DNA of 64,000 bases, taken from assembly GCF_019399895.1 (NCBI RefSeq), contig NC_091865.1:1493001-1557000 (forward strand), written 5' to 3'. Under the pieces are notes generated by a model, which was not told the origin of the DNA, did not search any database, and worked only from the letters and a program-made list of their open reading frames with translations. Each line of letters opens with the position of its first letter. The stretch's first letter is position 1. The position numbers and the translations under genes are program-made. Shown here piece by piece: positions 1 through 14,044 of the stretch. Source of the stretch: Cardiocondyla obscurior (taxonomy: Eukaryota; Arthropoda; Insecta; Hymenoptera; Formicidae).

Positions 1-630
1 AATCTTGTAAGCTAAAATGCCGTCTTTTTACGGTGGCAGCAGGCTTGCAATCGATAGAAACTTTCGTAGTAGGACCGGAATGAAATGTTATTTGAGTACT
101 TGTTGCTTTTTAGGAATCAGAAATAACTGCTGCTAAAAAAGAGTCAGAAATAAGTCACGTTCTTTTGTCGCGAACATCATTTCTCTATCGTCATTTCAAG
201 TTCTTTTTATTTTAAAAGAAATATTATACTTTTCAAAAATATTATAATTTCGAAAAACGATTAAGCAGTTTGTGAAATCATAGATTTAAATTTAATAAGT
301 CGGGAATGTAAAATCGAAAAATTTGCATAGCAAATCAAAGAGTGCGAGTTTATCAATTGCTTATATTCTTTTACAAAACTTTAGTCTGACTTTAGGAAGT
401 AACTCGGGACGGACGCAATTATCACCAAAGAGTACAAGTATGAGGTATCTTCTGAATTTTTTTCGCGGTATTTTATTAGTATTTTCTTAGAGTAATCCTG
501 TGTAATTTAATTTCTAACAGATTGTGGTGTTACGCGATAGAATACCACAAAATTGTTGAAGAAACTATTAAATAACTTATATTGTACATATATACATATA
601 TTATATACATATATAAAAGAAAGAAAGAAA
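1..630. other. AT-rich non-coding flank
   Basis: No gene is seen. Short frames are random and lack family signatures. The right end has a TATA/CATA-rich stretch and a GAAA run (about 580-635) just before the inverted repeat at 631. Confidence 0.6.
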
Positions 631-858
631 GAAACAAAAGTAATAACGCTTTTATTATCAACATCGATCTCAATTTTTCGCTTGGACCCACTTAGCGTTC
701 AAAGTTTCGCGCAGCGAGATCAACCGTGTATCATTAACACAAGATCTCAATAAAGAGATTACCGAATCTCAATAACGGCCAAGTCGATCGAATTTTAAGT
801 GGGTCCAATGGAAAGATTAAAGTCGATTTTAATAACAAAAGTGTTTTTACTTTTGTTC
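631..858. repeat. MITE-like inverted repeat, ~64-bp arms
   Basis: The left arm (631-694) and right arm (796-858) are imperfect reverse complements, with about 50 of 64 positions matching. The best block is TAAGTGGGTCCAA and its complement at the inner ends. The spacer is about 100 bp and has no open frame of note. The size and structure resemble a non-autonomous inverted-repeat element. I cannot see a clear target-site duplication and do not assign a family. Confidence 0.6.
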
Positions 859-1036
859 AACACAGTGTAGAAGCTAAGATATGACGGTACAAAATCTAAA
901 ATATAAAACTTTCGATTATTTATTACTCGGTAATATTTATGAATTTTGCAAAATGATACTTGCCCTTTGGCTTGTATTCTTATTGCCTACTTGTAGTTTT
1001 CGGAAACGAAACTTTATATCTAACATCCTGTATATC

Positions 1037-1865
1037 ATGATTAAACTTTACGTATTTCTTTAATTTATCAGTAAACGTTTGGAGTAAACTTTACAAAAAA
1101 TTCGTCGTAGATTTAATTCATTATTTTGTCCTAAGCGAATCAGATTTCTACTTGATAAAACTTAAATTGGATGGTTTTTAATACCGCAATCATATATACG
1201 CACTCATCAGCAAACAAGATTGGAGTAAACCTTATAAAAAATTTTTAATATATTTTCAATAAATTATTCTATCTTAAGCGAATTAAAGGATCCCGCACAA
1301 AACTTATAGAAATAAGGGTACAGCTAAATTCGCTCAAATTAATATATGTTCTAGTTTATGTCATTTTGATAAAAAATTCTCACAGGCGTTACGTATAATA
1401 GTGGCTAGTTTTCGAGTTATAAATGATCAAAAGTTGAAAAAGATCAATATTTTCAACTTTGGACTCTTTATAATTAAAAATCTGGCCATCATTAAGTTTA
1501 GCGTTTGTGAAAATTTTTAATCAGGATGACATGAACTAGTACTTAGTATATCAATTTAGGCGAATTTTGCTGTACCCCCATTTCCATAAGTTTTGTGCGG
1601 GGTCCTTTGATTCGTTCAAGCAGAATAATTAATTAAAAATATGTTATAAGTTTTTTTATAAGGTTTACTCCAATCTTGTTTGCAGATGAGTATGTATATG
1701 TACATGAATGCGATATTAAAAACCATCCAATTTAAGTTTTATCAAGTAGAAATCTGATTCGCTTAGGACAAAATAATGAATTAAAAATACATTACGTGTT
1801 TTTTTGTAAGATTTATTCCAATTATGTCTGGTTGTAAATTGAAGAAATATCTAAAGTTTAATCAT
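1037..1865. repeat. 829-bp imperfect palindrome (foldback/MITE-like element)
   Basis: The whole interval folds back on itself around about 1451. Positions 1115-1183 are a perfect 69-bp reverse complement of 1714-1782. Outer and inner parts match less well, including a GATCCCGCACAAAACTTAT block at about 1289 that pairs with its counterpart near 1600. Each arm holds two diverged tandem copies of a ~141-bp unit, marked by GGAGTAAAC at 1081 and 1222 and mirrored at about 1672 and 1820. No transposase frame is visible. It is most likely a foldback or MITE-type element. Confidence 0.8.
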
Positions 1866-4800
1866 AAACTTTGCGAAAAACTTTGTTCTGCGGAATGAAG
1901 AGTACTCTGCATTCATTTCGGAAAAAATCCACACATTCTCTCCTTTTTTAATTTATCTTCCCGATTTCGTAGAATGGCGCGCTTTAGTGTCGCTGATCAA
2001 AACAAATCCGAGTACGGTCGGAATATCCATGCGAACAGATTTAGCATTGAAAAAACAAGTAGGAGTTGCTCTCTAACTGAATTATGGTAAAAAAAAATTC
2101 AAAAGAATCTCACAAAGGTGCAAACGCCAGGAATGATTAATGAGTACAAACGCAAGCGTAATTTTTGTCTTGTTTGTTTTATTCCTTAATAATGCGGTAG
2201 TATTTCAATATTTATTTCATACGACCTTGACTCGTATCGAACAGCGAATTATAAAGGTATCTTGAATATCCATGAATTTCCGAATCGCATGCTAATTGCT
2301 ACGTTGATTTCCTGGAAAGAGCGATTTTAAGCGGCTTTGCGTAAAGGAGAAATATTATCCTTTGTACGATATAATGACGAGTGGTTACGATAAGGCTTAC
2401 GATAAGCTTGTGATAATATGCGACATACTTGGCAAATTACACGTTACAGATTATTAATTATCTGTTTAGCAATAACCATCTGTCACATGTATTAATTGGA
2501 TTATTCGCTGATCGATTACTTATAACCCAATCGTCTACAGCGGATCGTTTTAATTATTACAATAAATCGTAAAATTTTGCAATTTCGGAGAAACTTTATT
2601 ACTCTTTTATTACCATTTTGAAAAATGAACAATTATCAAATACAATGAATAAATCTCACTCTCGCAACTCGATCGAAGTAGTGATTATCCGTTTATTAGA
2701 GGATAATACGTTTTGTTTGTTCGAAGTCGGAAATAGAGTACGTTGTCGGAAATTGTGCACTGTTGGCACAGTTATTGAAGTATACCTAGTTGTAAGTGAA
2801 ATCAGATAATGAAGGATTAAAATCAAGTCGGCAATGTTTCGCACTTCAACGCAAGTGATTCTTATATTAATTTTTATGTAGACTAATAATTACTTGAACA
2901 TAGAGTGCAATCTGTGTATACTCCACATAATATTATACTGTACTTCTGCATTTTTGGGGGATTAACTTCGTTATCGAGTACTTATAGTGTGCAATACAAA
3001 AAACTGATCTTTTTCATGATACTGATATCAAAGTTTTTAATATCAAATAATAAAAAATATATGCATATTTATTGCGTACTGCTTTATACATGTGACGATT
3101 TTGAAACCGGTAATACTTTATTAGTCAGGCTTATCGCATATCGTTTTGACGACGGCTTATTTCTATATTTATTTTGATCTCAATCCGCAAAATGACAAAT
3201 AGAATCTGCAAATAATTTTTAATCTTTTTTCAATACTTTTTATTTCACAAAATATTGTGTCTGTTATTCATGCGATGTTACCGAGTTCCTCATTACCTCA
3301 CTGGCGTTTTGAGCTTACTATTGAAATCATTGAGGTCGTGATACGATTATGTATACACAATGGACAAGTGCTTTCATAGGATTGCATAATACGTCGGTCA
3401 ACTTCTTTCAGTTTTATTACGTGTCTTTGCAACAGAAATGGAAAAAGTATGAATTTTATACAATTTTTAATAACGTGTCATATTCTCTTTTATCGTTATT
3501 ACTTGTATTATTCTATAAAAATGCAAAAAGGAATCAAAGTTTCTATATAAAATTAAAATTAAAACTTTTACTGTACTAATGGCGTACATACATACAATAA
3601 AATTTTTTTTTCTAATGTTAAGTGAATTTTATTATAAAAATTATATTTGTTGAACCTTTTATACGTACGGTAATCTTATTTTCAGTAAAAGTTTTTCATA
3701 GCTGATGTACGCTGAAAGGCAGATATGGCAATGGCATCTAGCGACCGTGACTTTATTATAGCGTCGTGTGCGCCGAGTTTCACATGTACCGCATGTTTAT
3801 ACCGCGCCGGCCGGTTTGCCGATGACTGATTTCTTTCCGTTCTCTCATCTCCTGCCTCTGCCGCCTAGGATTACGTACGCTAGCCACCGCTACCGCAGCA
3901 AACGTCGTATCTGCTTTTCGGTGTACGTATTAAAATGCAATGTACATTTATATAATTAATAGATATAAAATTACTTAATATTATATATTAAACTTATAAT
4001 ATTGTTATTGAAGAGTAATTCAGCAGAGTAAGCATTAATTTTTTTTTGCGCATTTTGCGAATAAAAATTTAATACGATACTTTATTAATGAGATATTTAA
4101 CGTTAAAGCCTTGAAAGTAGCGAAAAATAGCAATTTCTTTCTTAATTTTTTATTAGACAAATACTATATTTGATTTGGGGAATTTTTTGTTCTATTAAAC
4201 TTTATTTCTTGTTCTTTTTCTTCACAAATGCATTTTTCAGAACTTTTTTGTTACGAAAAAGCACGTCCATGGTTAAAAAAAAAAAATTCCGTTGCTAGTC
4301 GCTCTTGTCTTGTTAGTGAAAAGAAAACTACGATCGGATACTTTCTTGGATTACTGTAATCCGCGTTATTTTGATCAGCGAGATAACACGGAATAATTTC
4401 CCGTTCGCGTATTTATTGTAAATTATTGTCGTTTGGCTAGTCTTGGTGGATATATCACGTTACCTGGCAAATATTTTCCCATAGTGCGCAATTTCCTTTA
4501 TTTGATAGACAGGTGAAAGACCATGTTCGAGACGGAAAGACAAGCACTGCATATGCAGAGCAGAATTGAAAGAACACGTCAAGCGGAAATAGACGTTAGA
4601 CGCGGGCGAGACTGTAAAAAACAAAAAATTTTTTTTTTTTTTAAAGATTTATATTTATAGTAAAGTTTTAATTTTTTCTTATATTTTAACTGCATTCTTG
4701 GAATTCTTGAATTAATATTTTGACACTTGAAACATATTTAGTTATCAGTCTATATAATTTAAAAAATTATAAAACAAATCTTTTTGAATTTAATTTAAAT

Positions 4801-7800
4801 TGGGAATTAATATCTGTTTAAGTTTAATTACAATTTTAATTATTAAGTAAACGAATAAACCACTTAATAGTTATTTCAAATTCATGATATTAATTTCTTA
4901 TTTCTTTCCTCTAAATACTAATTTCTAACTAATTAATTTCATCAATAATTTTAATATTATGAGTACTCCCTCACCTTTTCTCTTTTTCATAATCAGCACA
5001 TTGAAACTGAGAAGCAAGTGTTTTATTCAGAAAACGAGAGAAAAAAGATAAAACAGATACGCGCGTCCGTCGGTGTTACGGGGAAACTTTTCTTTGAATC
5101 TCGTCTTGGATGGCGATGAGGGACGTGAGCGCACAAGCGATCGCATATTTCCATTTTATTTATCAATACCGCGGGGACAATCTATTTCCCTAGCATATTA
5201 CATGGTAAACATTTTAGAACGCCGGAAAAATTCTATTGGAGACCAAAGACGAAAAAGATGTCACGTTGAATACGTGCGTAGGGATCCAAATTGTTGAGAG
5301 AAACGCATTGAATTATATTTCAAATTTTTGGGATACAATCTTATAAAGGAGAATATTGATTTATCAAAAAAAAAAAATATGTGTATTTCATATGTATTGT
5401 AGTTACAAAAAATTTTCAAACGTAAAAAGTTACACACGTAGTGTTTAGATTTTGTTGGTAGTCTGACCAATATAATGGCCATACTACTGAATCTTCGTTT
5501 AAGTTAACTTTAAAAAATGAAATGGCTATTTTACATATACGGGAGCACAAAGTAACATTGAAAAGATAATTCTCGAAATTGATATTTGTTGAATGAATAT
5601 TTATTTTTATTAATATACAATATTTTTGTTTGATATTAATAATGCTAGTAAAAATGCAGCAGAACAAATTCATTATTTTAGAAGTTTATTCGGCTGTGAC
5701 AATAATAAAACAACTCATTTTTATCAGATAATACACGTAAAATATAATGAGATAGATGTATTTTACTCGACATGTCATCGATAACATTTTTCTATTACTC
5801 TCGATATAAGTTTATTTATTATTCTATAACTGTACGAAATCATTTACGGTCCACCCTAAAGGAAGAAAATTACGTACAAGTTTGTCGTATTATAAGTAAC
5901 TTATTATTACACGTATTCGAAATGTTTCTATCATACTGCTCCGGACTGAGATAAAAACAATTTATTCGGGATGGATTTCGGGCGTAAACTTTAGATGCGC
6001 CGTTTTCCTCTTTCACCATACCTTTTTACGGGAAGAAAACCAGTAACTTAGTTTGTCGAAGGTAGATTAGAGGTTGCCTTCAGGGCCTTACGGTACATCA
6101 TAGGTGGGATGGGATCTTCCTGCTCCCCGTTCCACTCTGAACCGCATATTCGATCGTAAAAGTTTCTCCCTTACTTCACCTCAGTTTGTAAAAAAATCAT
6201 CAAGGCGTGCGTTAGATAGATAGTAGATCTACCGTGGGTAGATTACGGGCTATCACAGTCTGGATTATACATATACATCTCGACGGGCGGGTTGGTTTCT
6301 GTTATTATCTTGTCGTTGTTCATTTACCTTGAATCGTTACGAATCAACATCCATCGTGGCGCAAACTTAACAAGATAGTTAATGTGAATATAATAATTTT
6401 TTGAACATTTGTTTTTTATTTTAACGCCGATGTTTCTGATGCGGCACTTAAATAGAAAATTGGATGTCTTTATATTACATTAATATCTTGTATTTAGAAG
6501 TCTCACAGTGACTGCTCTTTTTAATCACTTACCATATTATAATCTGATCTTTCGTCTCTTCCTGCAGGCTCTTACCATTTGATTAAAATACTGTAAATGT
6601 AGAATCTCGTTAAAATTTTTTCGAAAAGAAAAATGCGTGAAATTCACCTTTTCTTCTTTCTTTTATTAAAAGAAATAGAGAATTAAAAAGAGTTTTTTTA
6701 ATTTTTGCTAATTAAATTGAATGCTTTAGTTTTTATATTATATTAAAGAGTAAATAAAATAAAAATCCGAAATATAAAATGTTTTACGTTTTATTAGTGC
6801 AACAAGTGCTAACTGTAGTATACGTATAATGAGTGTAGATAGGTATTGTTACAGCATGTAACATCTTTCATTATCTCAACCTTGTATAAAGGGTATTAGA
6901 CTTTAAATCCTCCGGTTGATCAAAGGAAAAACGGACAGAAGAGTAAAATGAGATGAGTTTATAATAATAGATGAAAGTTTACGTAAATTGAGTGAGTTTA
7001 TGTCAATTACGTGTACATGCATGCACATGTCTTTTAATTATCCCGAAGTTAGTTTACACCGCAAGAGAAATCAATTAAGTGTATCTTGTAATTTTATACG
7101 TTGGTTCTTTTTTTTTTAAAACAAAATGTATTACTGAAATTTACGCAGGAAACAAAGACAAATAAATACTTTCTTACAATATAAATAAGAAAAGCAGTTT
7201 GCAGATTAAAATATGTAAATTTTATGTATGCGTTTTAAAAGGATTTAATGTTAATAATTAGATATTTTATTCACTAATTTTCTATGTTTTTTCTTTTAAA
7301 TGAAAAGAGAAAAGCAAATAATAATCGGTTTTCCAAATTATTATATGAATATACGAAATAAATTTCATGAAAATTGCGATTTGTTGATTTTGCGAAAATC
7401 TCATTAACAAACTTGATTATTATGAGTAACCAAAGTTATATGCTCGGTATGATAACGATAAATTATATTTTTATGCGATAAAGAAACTCTCAATAGGTCT
7501 TTGTAACATGAAATAACGAGAAAAATGACAATTAAATCTTCGGAACTGGGTATATTAATTCCCGTATTAATTATCAATCCGATTGACAAGCGATTAATTA
7601 TTATTTTTAGTATTTGAAGTATTCGCGTGGTAATTAACTACGATTATCCGCGAAACAAATTTTGTTACATCAATGTTTATACATCACAATATGCGAATGA
7701 TATACTAAAGTTGAGTGAACCCGTTTTCTAAGCTATTTGATAATTCACCAACAAGGTAGTGTCTGTAAGTGGAGCAAACTATAATTACTGAACTATGTCG

Positions 7801-9400
7801 CTCGTTACAACATAATGCGATTTGTTCGGTAACAATTATGCGGGCGATATTTACGTGAAAATCGGACAGCGAAAGTTTAGGGCTAAATTTGTAAAGACGG
7901 TAATAATGCTGCGATATAGAAACGAGAGTAATAACTTCTCTCTAACTGCAAGCTTTGTATACTAATTAAACTGCCATGCTGAGCACCATTTGTTGACGTG
8001 TCTACAATTTCAGTTATACTGCCATAAAATTAATGCGAAGTTACTAGATGCGTTATTAATTTATCAGTCTCTGAAACTTTTTACATAATTATCGCAAATT
8101 ATTCAGTTACCTTTGTGCAACAAGAAATACATTTTTAGACGTTACAATAAAATATTTACTGTAACCAGCACAGCACTAACAAATCAATTTTTACCTAATT
8201 ATCAGACACTGTGATATGTAATGCTTTAGTTAGATTTTACAAGAATTAATTATCTTGTTAATTACAACCAATCGTTGTTTACAAGTATTATCGTGCTTTA
8301 TAGCATCGTGATTATATTCGATACATTTTAATTTATTCCATAATGCTCTCTAATTAAAACCGTCATTATTGCAATTTTAATAATTACCTTACAGATCTGA
8401 TTATCTTTTTTCCACGCAATTTCTTGCCTTTTTGCAATTTATTAAGCAAAAACGCTTATTGACATTTTTCTTTTAGCTTGTCACCTAATTACAGTTTAAA
8501 AGAATTTGAATTATATTATTGAAATTTTATGATTTTATCTAACTTTTAAATTTATCGTACAATGTGATAAATACGAAGAACATGTGTTATCTAGCTTATT
8601 ACGTTTTCTGCTAGACATATATTTAAACAATATAACAATTATTTATACGTTTTGCGAGTAATATATTTTTTGCTGTTAAATAATCGTTGATCATCACTTG
8701 ATTAAGTTTAATTGATCATGCATCGATACGAACGAAACAACAACGCGTTTGAATGCGCTTTGATGAATTTATAGTTGACAGAATAAGCAAACGCAGTTTA
8801 TTGAACATGCCTATTGAACATGTTAATATTATTTCCAGAGCTTTAAATTAACTGATAATTGCTTTTTCCGTTAATCCGCGTCGCCAAGTAACTTGATTTC
8901 ATCTCCAGAAATCATCTTTACCAACGTCGATCTTTTCCGTGACTTGTGCTACTTCGCAGTCGTATTCAAGGCGAATTACGCAGTAGAATAAGCTCGCGAT
9001 AAATTCTCGTTTACTGTAATGCAAAATCACCATAATGGAATGTGCAATAAGTAATTTCAGCGACTTTTGAACTCGAAACGATAAATTACATTTATCGTTA
9101 CAGAATTTAATTTATTTATAATTTAGATAAAATATGATTTTTCATCTGTTAACGGTTGCCAAGAAACATGACAATAAAATTACTGATAAAGCAGTGAAAT
9201 TTGATGTAATCTTACTGTGTTCACTGTTTAATTCAGCGTTTTATCATATTTCACTAAATTATCAATATGTAAGTCGTCTCTAGTAAAATCAGTAATTTTT
9301 TTACTGATTTAGATTTAGAGAGTTGATTTTTGTCCAATACTCTATTGAAAATTCTTCGGAACTCATTTGGGCTTGTGAAAAGTATATATGTGCGGACTGG
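1866..9400. other. long AT-rich non-coding region
   Basis: No coding exon is recognised on either strand. Open frames are under 90 codons and show no domain signatures. There are homopolymer runs, for example poly-T near 4630 and 7110, and a locally GC-richer patch at about 3740-3910 in otherwise AT-rich DNA. The region may be intergenic or part of a long 5' intron of the receptor gene at 18.5 kb. Confidence 0.5.
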
Positions 9401-12400
9401 TATTTCACATCGAAGCTTTTAAGAATGCGATGCATCCAGAATTTTTTTTCTTTTTGGAAGCATACACGTTAGTTATCCCTTGACCTCGATATTGATTTCC
9501 GTCGCGTTTATTGTACTTCGCGCTTCGATGCACGCCAAGAATTTTCGAGCTCCACTCCCATTATTAATCATCGAAGTGTAATTTCGCGCGACTTATATCC
9601 CTTTGGGAGAGCAAACTTCCCGCAGTCTAAGGATAAAGAAAAAGAAAGAGATCCAACCGACACTTCGATCTCAATACCGAAGCCGCGTGGAATTTATACC
9701 AGATCGAGAAAGCGAATTTACGGAGGGAAATTTATGTATCGAAATGAATGCAAAGATACCGTGGCATAGTAACGTTCTAGAATGGGAACTTTTTGCCGGC
9801 GAATGTAGCAGTTTTAAGTTTTCGAGTTCGTTAAATGGTCTCGACATTATGTCTATAGTTTGGTGCCGTCATGACTTCAATGAGAAATTATGTCGCACTT
9901 TGATTAAAGGTCAATTTTTAGAAACTGCACGAAGTTAAGGAAGATAGTTTTTTTTAATTGAATTTTTCATGAATTGTTTGTCGATATATAATATTCTCTA
10001 ACTATCGCGTACTTATAAATTACGAAGACAAAGTATATATCACGTGACTTATATTTTAATATTTTATATTTTAATCTTCTGAAAAATTAATTATCAATAG
10101 ATAAATATACTTAGATTTTTGATAAATTATTTATTAGATTTAGACAGAATATTTAGTAATCTTATTTTTGTCTTTTCTCTCCTTTTGCAATTTTTACTTT
10201 TGATTATAAAGACACTTTTTTTTTTTTAACGTCTACAAATACAAGTACGAATAGAAAAGAAATCTTCTGCATACTAAAGACCTTTCATGCCATCGTGTGT
10301 TTTTAACTGTTCTCATTCTCATACGCATCTTCTCATAAAATACCGTTTCTTTTACTAGACCGATGTACATACACAACTGCTATAAAAAGGTTTTCACAGC
10401 CCGTAGATGTTCTCTCTGTGTCACTCAAATTCGGATACGTTTATCGAGATATCTTTCTATCGGTATCGTGCATGTAAAGTACGTGGATTTTCCTTTATTA
10501 CTATTTCAAAACAGTTAATTATTTATTTACTGTTTTTAATACGTTATTCACACATACATAAGAGAGTTGTGTTAATTACTGTTTTATGATAAAAAGTAAA
10601 ACTTTAATATTTTTAAATTTAATACAATAAAATATAATATGAATGATATAAGTTTTAATATAAGCAAAATTTCGTGAAAGTTTGTACAGTAAGCGAGTGA
10701 AGATTAGAGTTACGAGATCAAATGAGGAACATTGTATGTGACGCATATGTACAATATTCTTTATGCGTATTAGCATTCGAATAAAGGTTTATTGAATTGA
10801 AGGAATTTCTCTGCTAACTGCGACGTTACGCGGTATTTCAGAATTTCAAAGTTATATTTTAACTTATTTTACTAATTTGTCGGTCTGTAACTATGCATAT
10901 GCATGGTATCCGGTATAGGATTTCGCTTCCGAAAATTATAGATAGGTTTGTAATATCTACCTACAGCTTTCGGGAGCGAAACCTTATACAAAATACTCTA
11001 TATATCTGTAGCATAAATGTCTATTTCTGTTTATCTTCATTTTCTGTCTATTGTTTAATATTTTACATTCTCTAATTCCTTTTATCACATTCGCGAAATC
11101 GTAGGTGCTCTCCAGCAAAGAGACAATTGTACACTGTGCAACACAATTTTACACAATGTTGACTTATCGTTGTAATGATTCCTAGCTTTTTTAATTTACA
11201 GAAATATGTAACATTAATCTTTAAAATGTCGGAAATAAGTCACTTTTGCTGTAAAAATTTATAATTTTTAGTAAAAGTTTTTTTTTTTTTTTTTTTGATA
11301 AATTATTAACGATTTTACTTTATTACCAAAATTAATCAATTTTATTTATAAATTAAGTAATGTTTACAAATAAGTGTAAATTAAAAATTTGTTGTTAATT
11401 TTTTAAAAGATCGTATTATAAAACACCTATACAAAAAGCGCACGAAGCACCTACTAATGAAAAGTACAGACACATTCGAACACTGCGTTTTAGCTGTACC
11501 TGATTGCGTCGACTTGTGTCGCAGTTGGAAAGCACTTGATCTTAAACTGTATTACATAGTCTCTGTCATGTATATTCCTAGAAAATACCTTGAATTTCAC
11601 GTACGAGTAATAACAGGGCGAGTAGTCGCGCACATTAGTAATACTTTGTACGCGACAGCCTTGTAATATTCAATAGATAGTAATGAAATAGTAGATCGAA
11701 TAATGACCACTTGAACTCCTTTGTAACTTGTAATCAACACGTTACGTAGATTCAAAATTAAATTTCAATAAAATGGCATTGAATAAAAGTGGGTAGTATA
11801 AGAAATTTTGTACTAAATATATTTAAAAAAAATTATTTTTAGACTAATAATACAATAGATATAAGATATAAAATTTGTTTCGAGTATTTTTAACGGATTA
11901 CGTCAAACGATTCTATTGAACACGCGTTTCGTTCAGATGCACAAGGTGTACACCAATTGCAATTTGAAGAAGAAAACGAAAAAGAAGCAATACTATCTGT
12001 GTTATATCTGTAACTTACTTATAAATAAGACGATAACAGTGACACGTATTACATATAAATGCAATATACTTATTTTATTTTATTAGTATTATATTTAGTT
12101 ATGCAGCATTAAAAATACATTCACCTGTATTAACAAAAACGAAATATTAAAATTCGTAACTATATAGGCCTGTTAAATTCTGTGATATTTTGCTTTTATA
12201 CGTGCAATTAGACAGGTATAAATCAAAAGCTGACATTTAATTATTATTATGAATGAAACTGAAATATGAAATAGCGCCAGGAAATTTATATCATTCACTA
12301 TTTGTGCATTATATTTGTTTTATTTTTATCAAAACTTACGCTGCAGTTTTATTTTTGAAAAAGGAATCACATGAATTAAGTAAATTAAAATTGTCAGAAG

Positions 12401-14013
12401 AAGGAATTTGCACGTAACGACGCTACATAAATATATCGATTGGTGATCTTCGTTCCGAGAATCTACCAACAAACATTTCGTATTTGAGTGGCCGTTATCA
12501 AATTTCCGGTTTTCCTTTTAGTTCGTTTGTGCTTGTCCATTCATCTACGTTCAATTTCATCTAGTCTTTGAATCGAATTCCCTATCGACTTCGTGCAACA
12601 CCGTTCCGCTTCTCGTACATCCTATCCGTTTGGTAGCCATAGAGCTTTCAAATGTAAAATTCCAGGAGATTCTAAAGTCACACGTAGCAGTGTCAGAATT
12701 AAAGCGATTCGTTAGATTACAGAATAAAAATGATTGCAAAAAGTTGAAATAATTCAGTTTGTCATATTAAATATTTTTATTATTTATTTTTTAATTGTTA
12801 TATTAATTAATTAATTAATTAATTTTATCTTTACATATTTATTTTATTTATTTATCTAATAACAGTCAGAAAACTTACAGAATCAGAGGCGGATAAAAGA
12901 TTTTCTTTTTTCGATTAAATGTATCTCGTATTTGAAATACAAAGAAAACGTAACAAGATCAAGTTGCTGAATATTTTCTTACGAGTACGGTCTCATCATC
13001 GTTTCTCTTCCGCATTAAATTGCCTCATCGATTGCAGTTGTTGTCAATTGATAGAAACCCCTTGCTGCAGTAACAATGGGATTTTTCTCGTACTTTCTTT
13101 TGCAGACGCTACCGTTTGGTAGGCGGAATAAGCATGAGGACAAAATAAATCATTGTCAAGTACGTGGGGATGCATTGGGTGCATTACTTCGAGGGAATCT
13201 TCGTCATACAGATAAAGCTGACCGAACGAAATAATGTAATCTAGGTGCATCGAGCAGGCAGCGCTGTTCAGATTGCTTAGATACGAAGAATATACGTCAA
13301 CCGCTGGAAGATAACTTAATGAGGGTATTCGAAGTGATAAGTCGACGAAACTAAAGGGAAATAGGATCTCAGATGTATACAAGCCACATGAGACTGATCG
13401 CTATTTGCGACAATGATCGACGAGCGTAGTTTAATTTTATTGGTTGTGATATTTACTTCTAGAGACTTCAAAGACTTGACGCGTAAACATCGCTAAGACT
13501 GATCAAGGTAGACTGTTCAGTGACTTCACTAAGGTATCCTGTACGAGCTTGGAACATCGTTCCACGTAAGTTGTCATGTCATTCGATAGGGTCGATCGCA
13601 TACGTGCATATGTAGATAAAAGCGGTAAACGTTATATCGTTTGCATAAACGTTAATTAATTGCGATCTGATTTTTACCTGGAAATCTAAAATCAACTATC
13701 CCGCCGCAGGATAATTAAGACGAATGGAACTCACCGTTTTCGCGAAAGCGCGTAGTTCTCTTTGAATTCGCGTTTATTACCGTCATCGTAGAACGCGCAG
13801 TTTGCATACAAACGACGACGAGAGTTTGCCTCATGGAATCTGCGAAATGCACTCGTAAAGCTCGGTACCGCATCGTCGAGTAACGATTGCGCGTCTGTGG
13901 AAGCAACGCGAAAAAACCCAATTCCTTTTACGCCGTAAATATGTTCATTGAATTAACTTGGTGTATTTGCAATCAATTGCCATCTCTTTTTTTTGTCGTT
14001 ATTAAAAGCGAAG

Positions 14014-14044
<31 letters not shown>

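Noticed and set aside
9603..9938. 111-codon plus-strand frame
   Set aside because: It begins with TTG, has no recognisable domain and no splice partner.
881..11075. Two frames (881-1063 and 10893-11075) with similar SFR.RN..xN.LYI translations
   Set aside because: The similarity is explained by a shared short DNA repeat; neither frame has other coding support.
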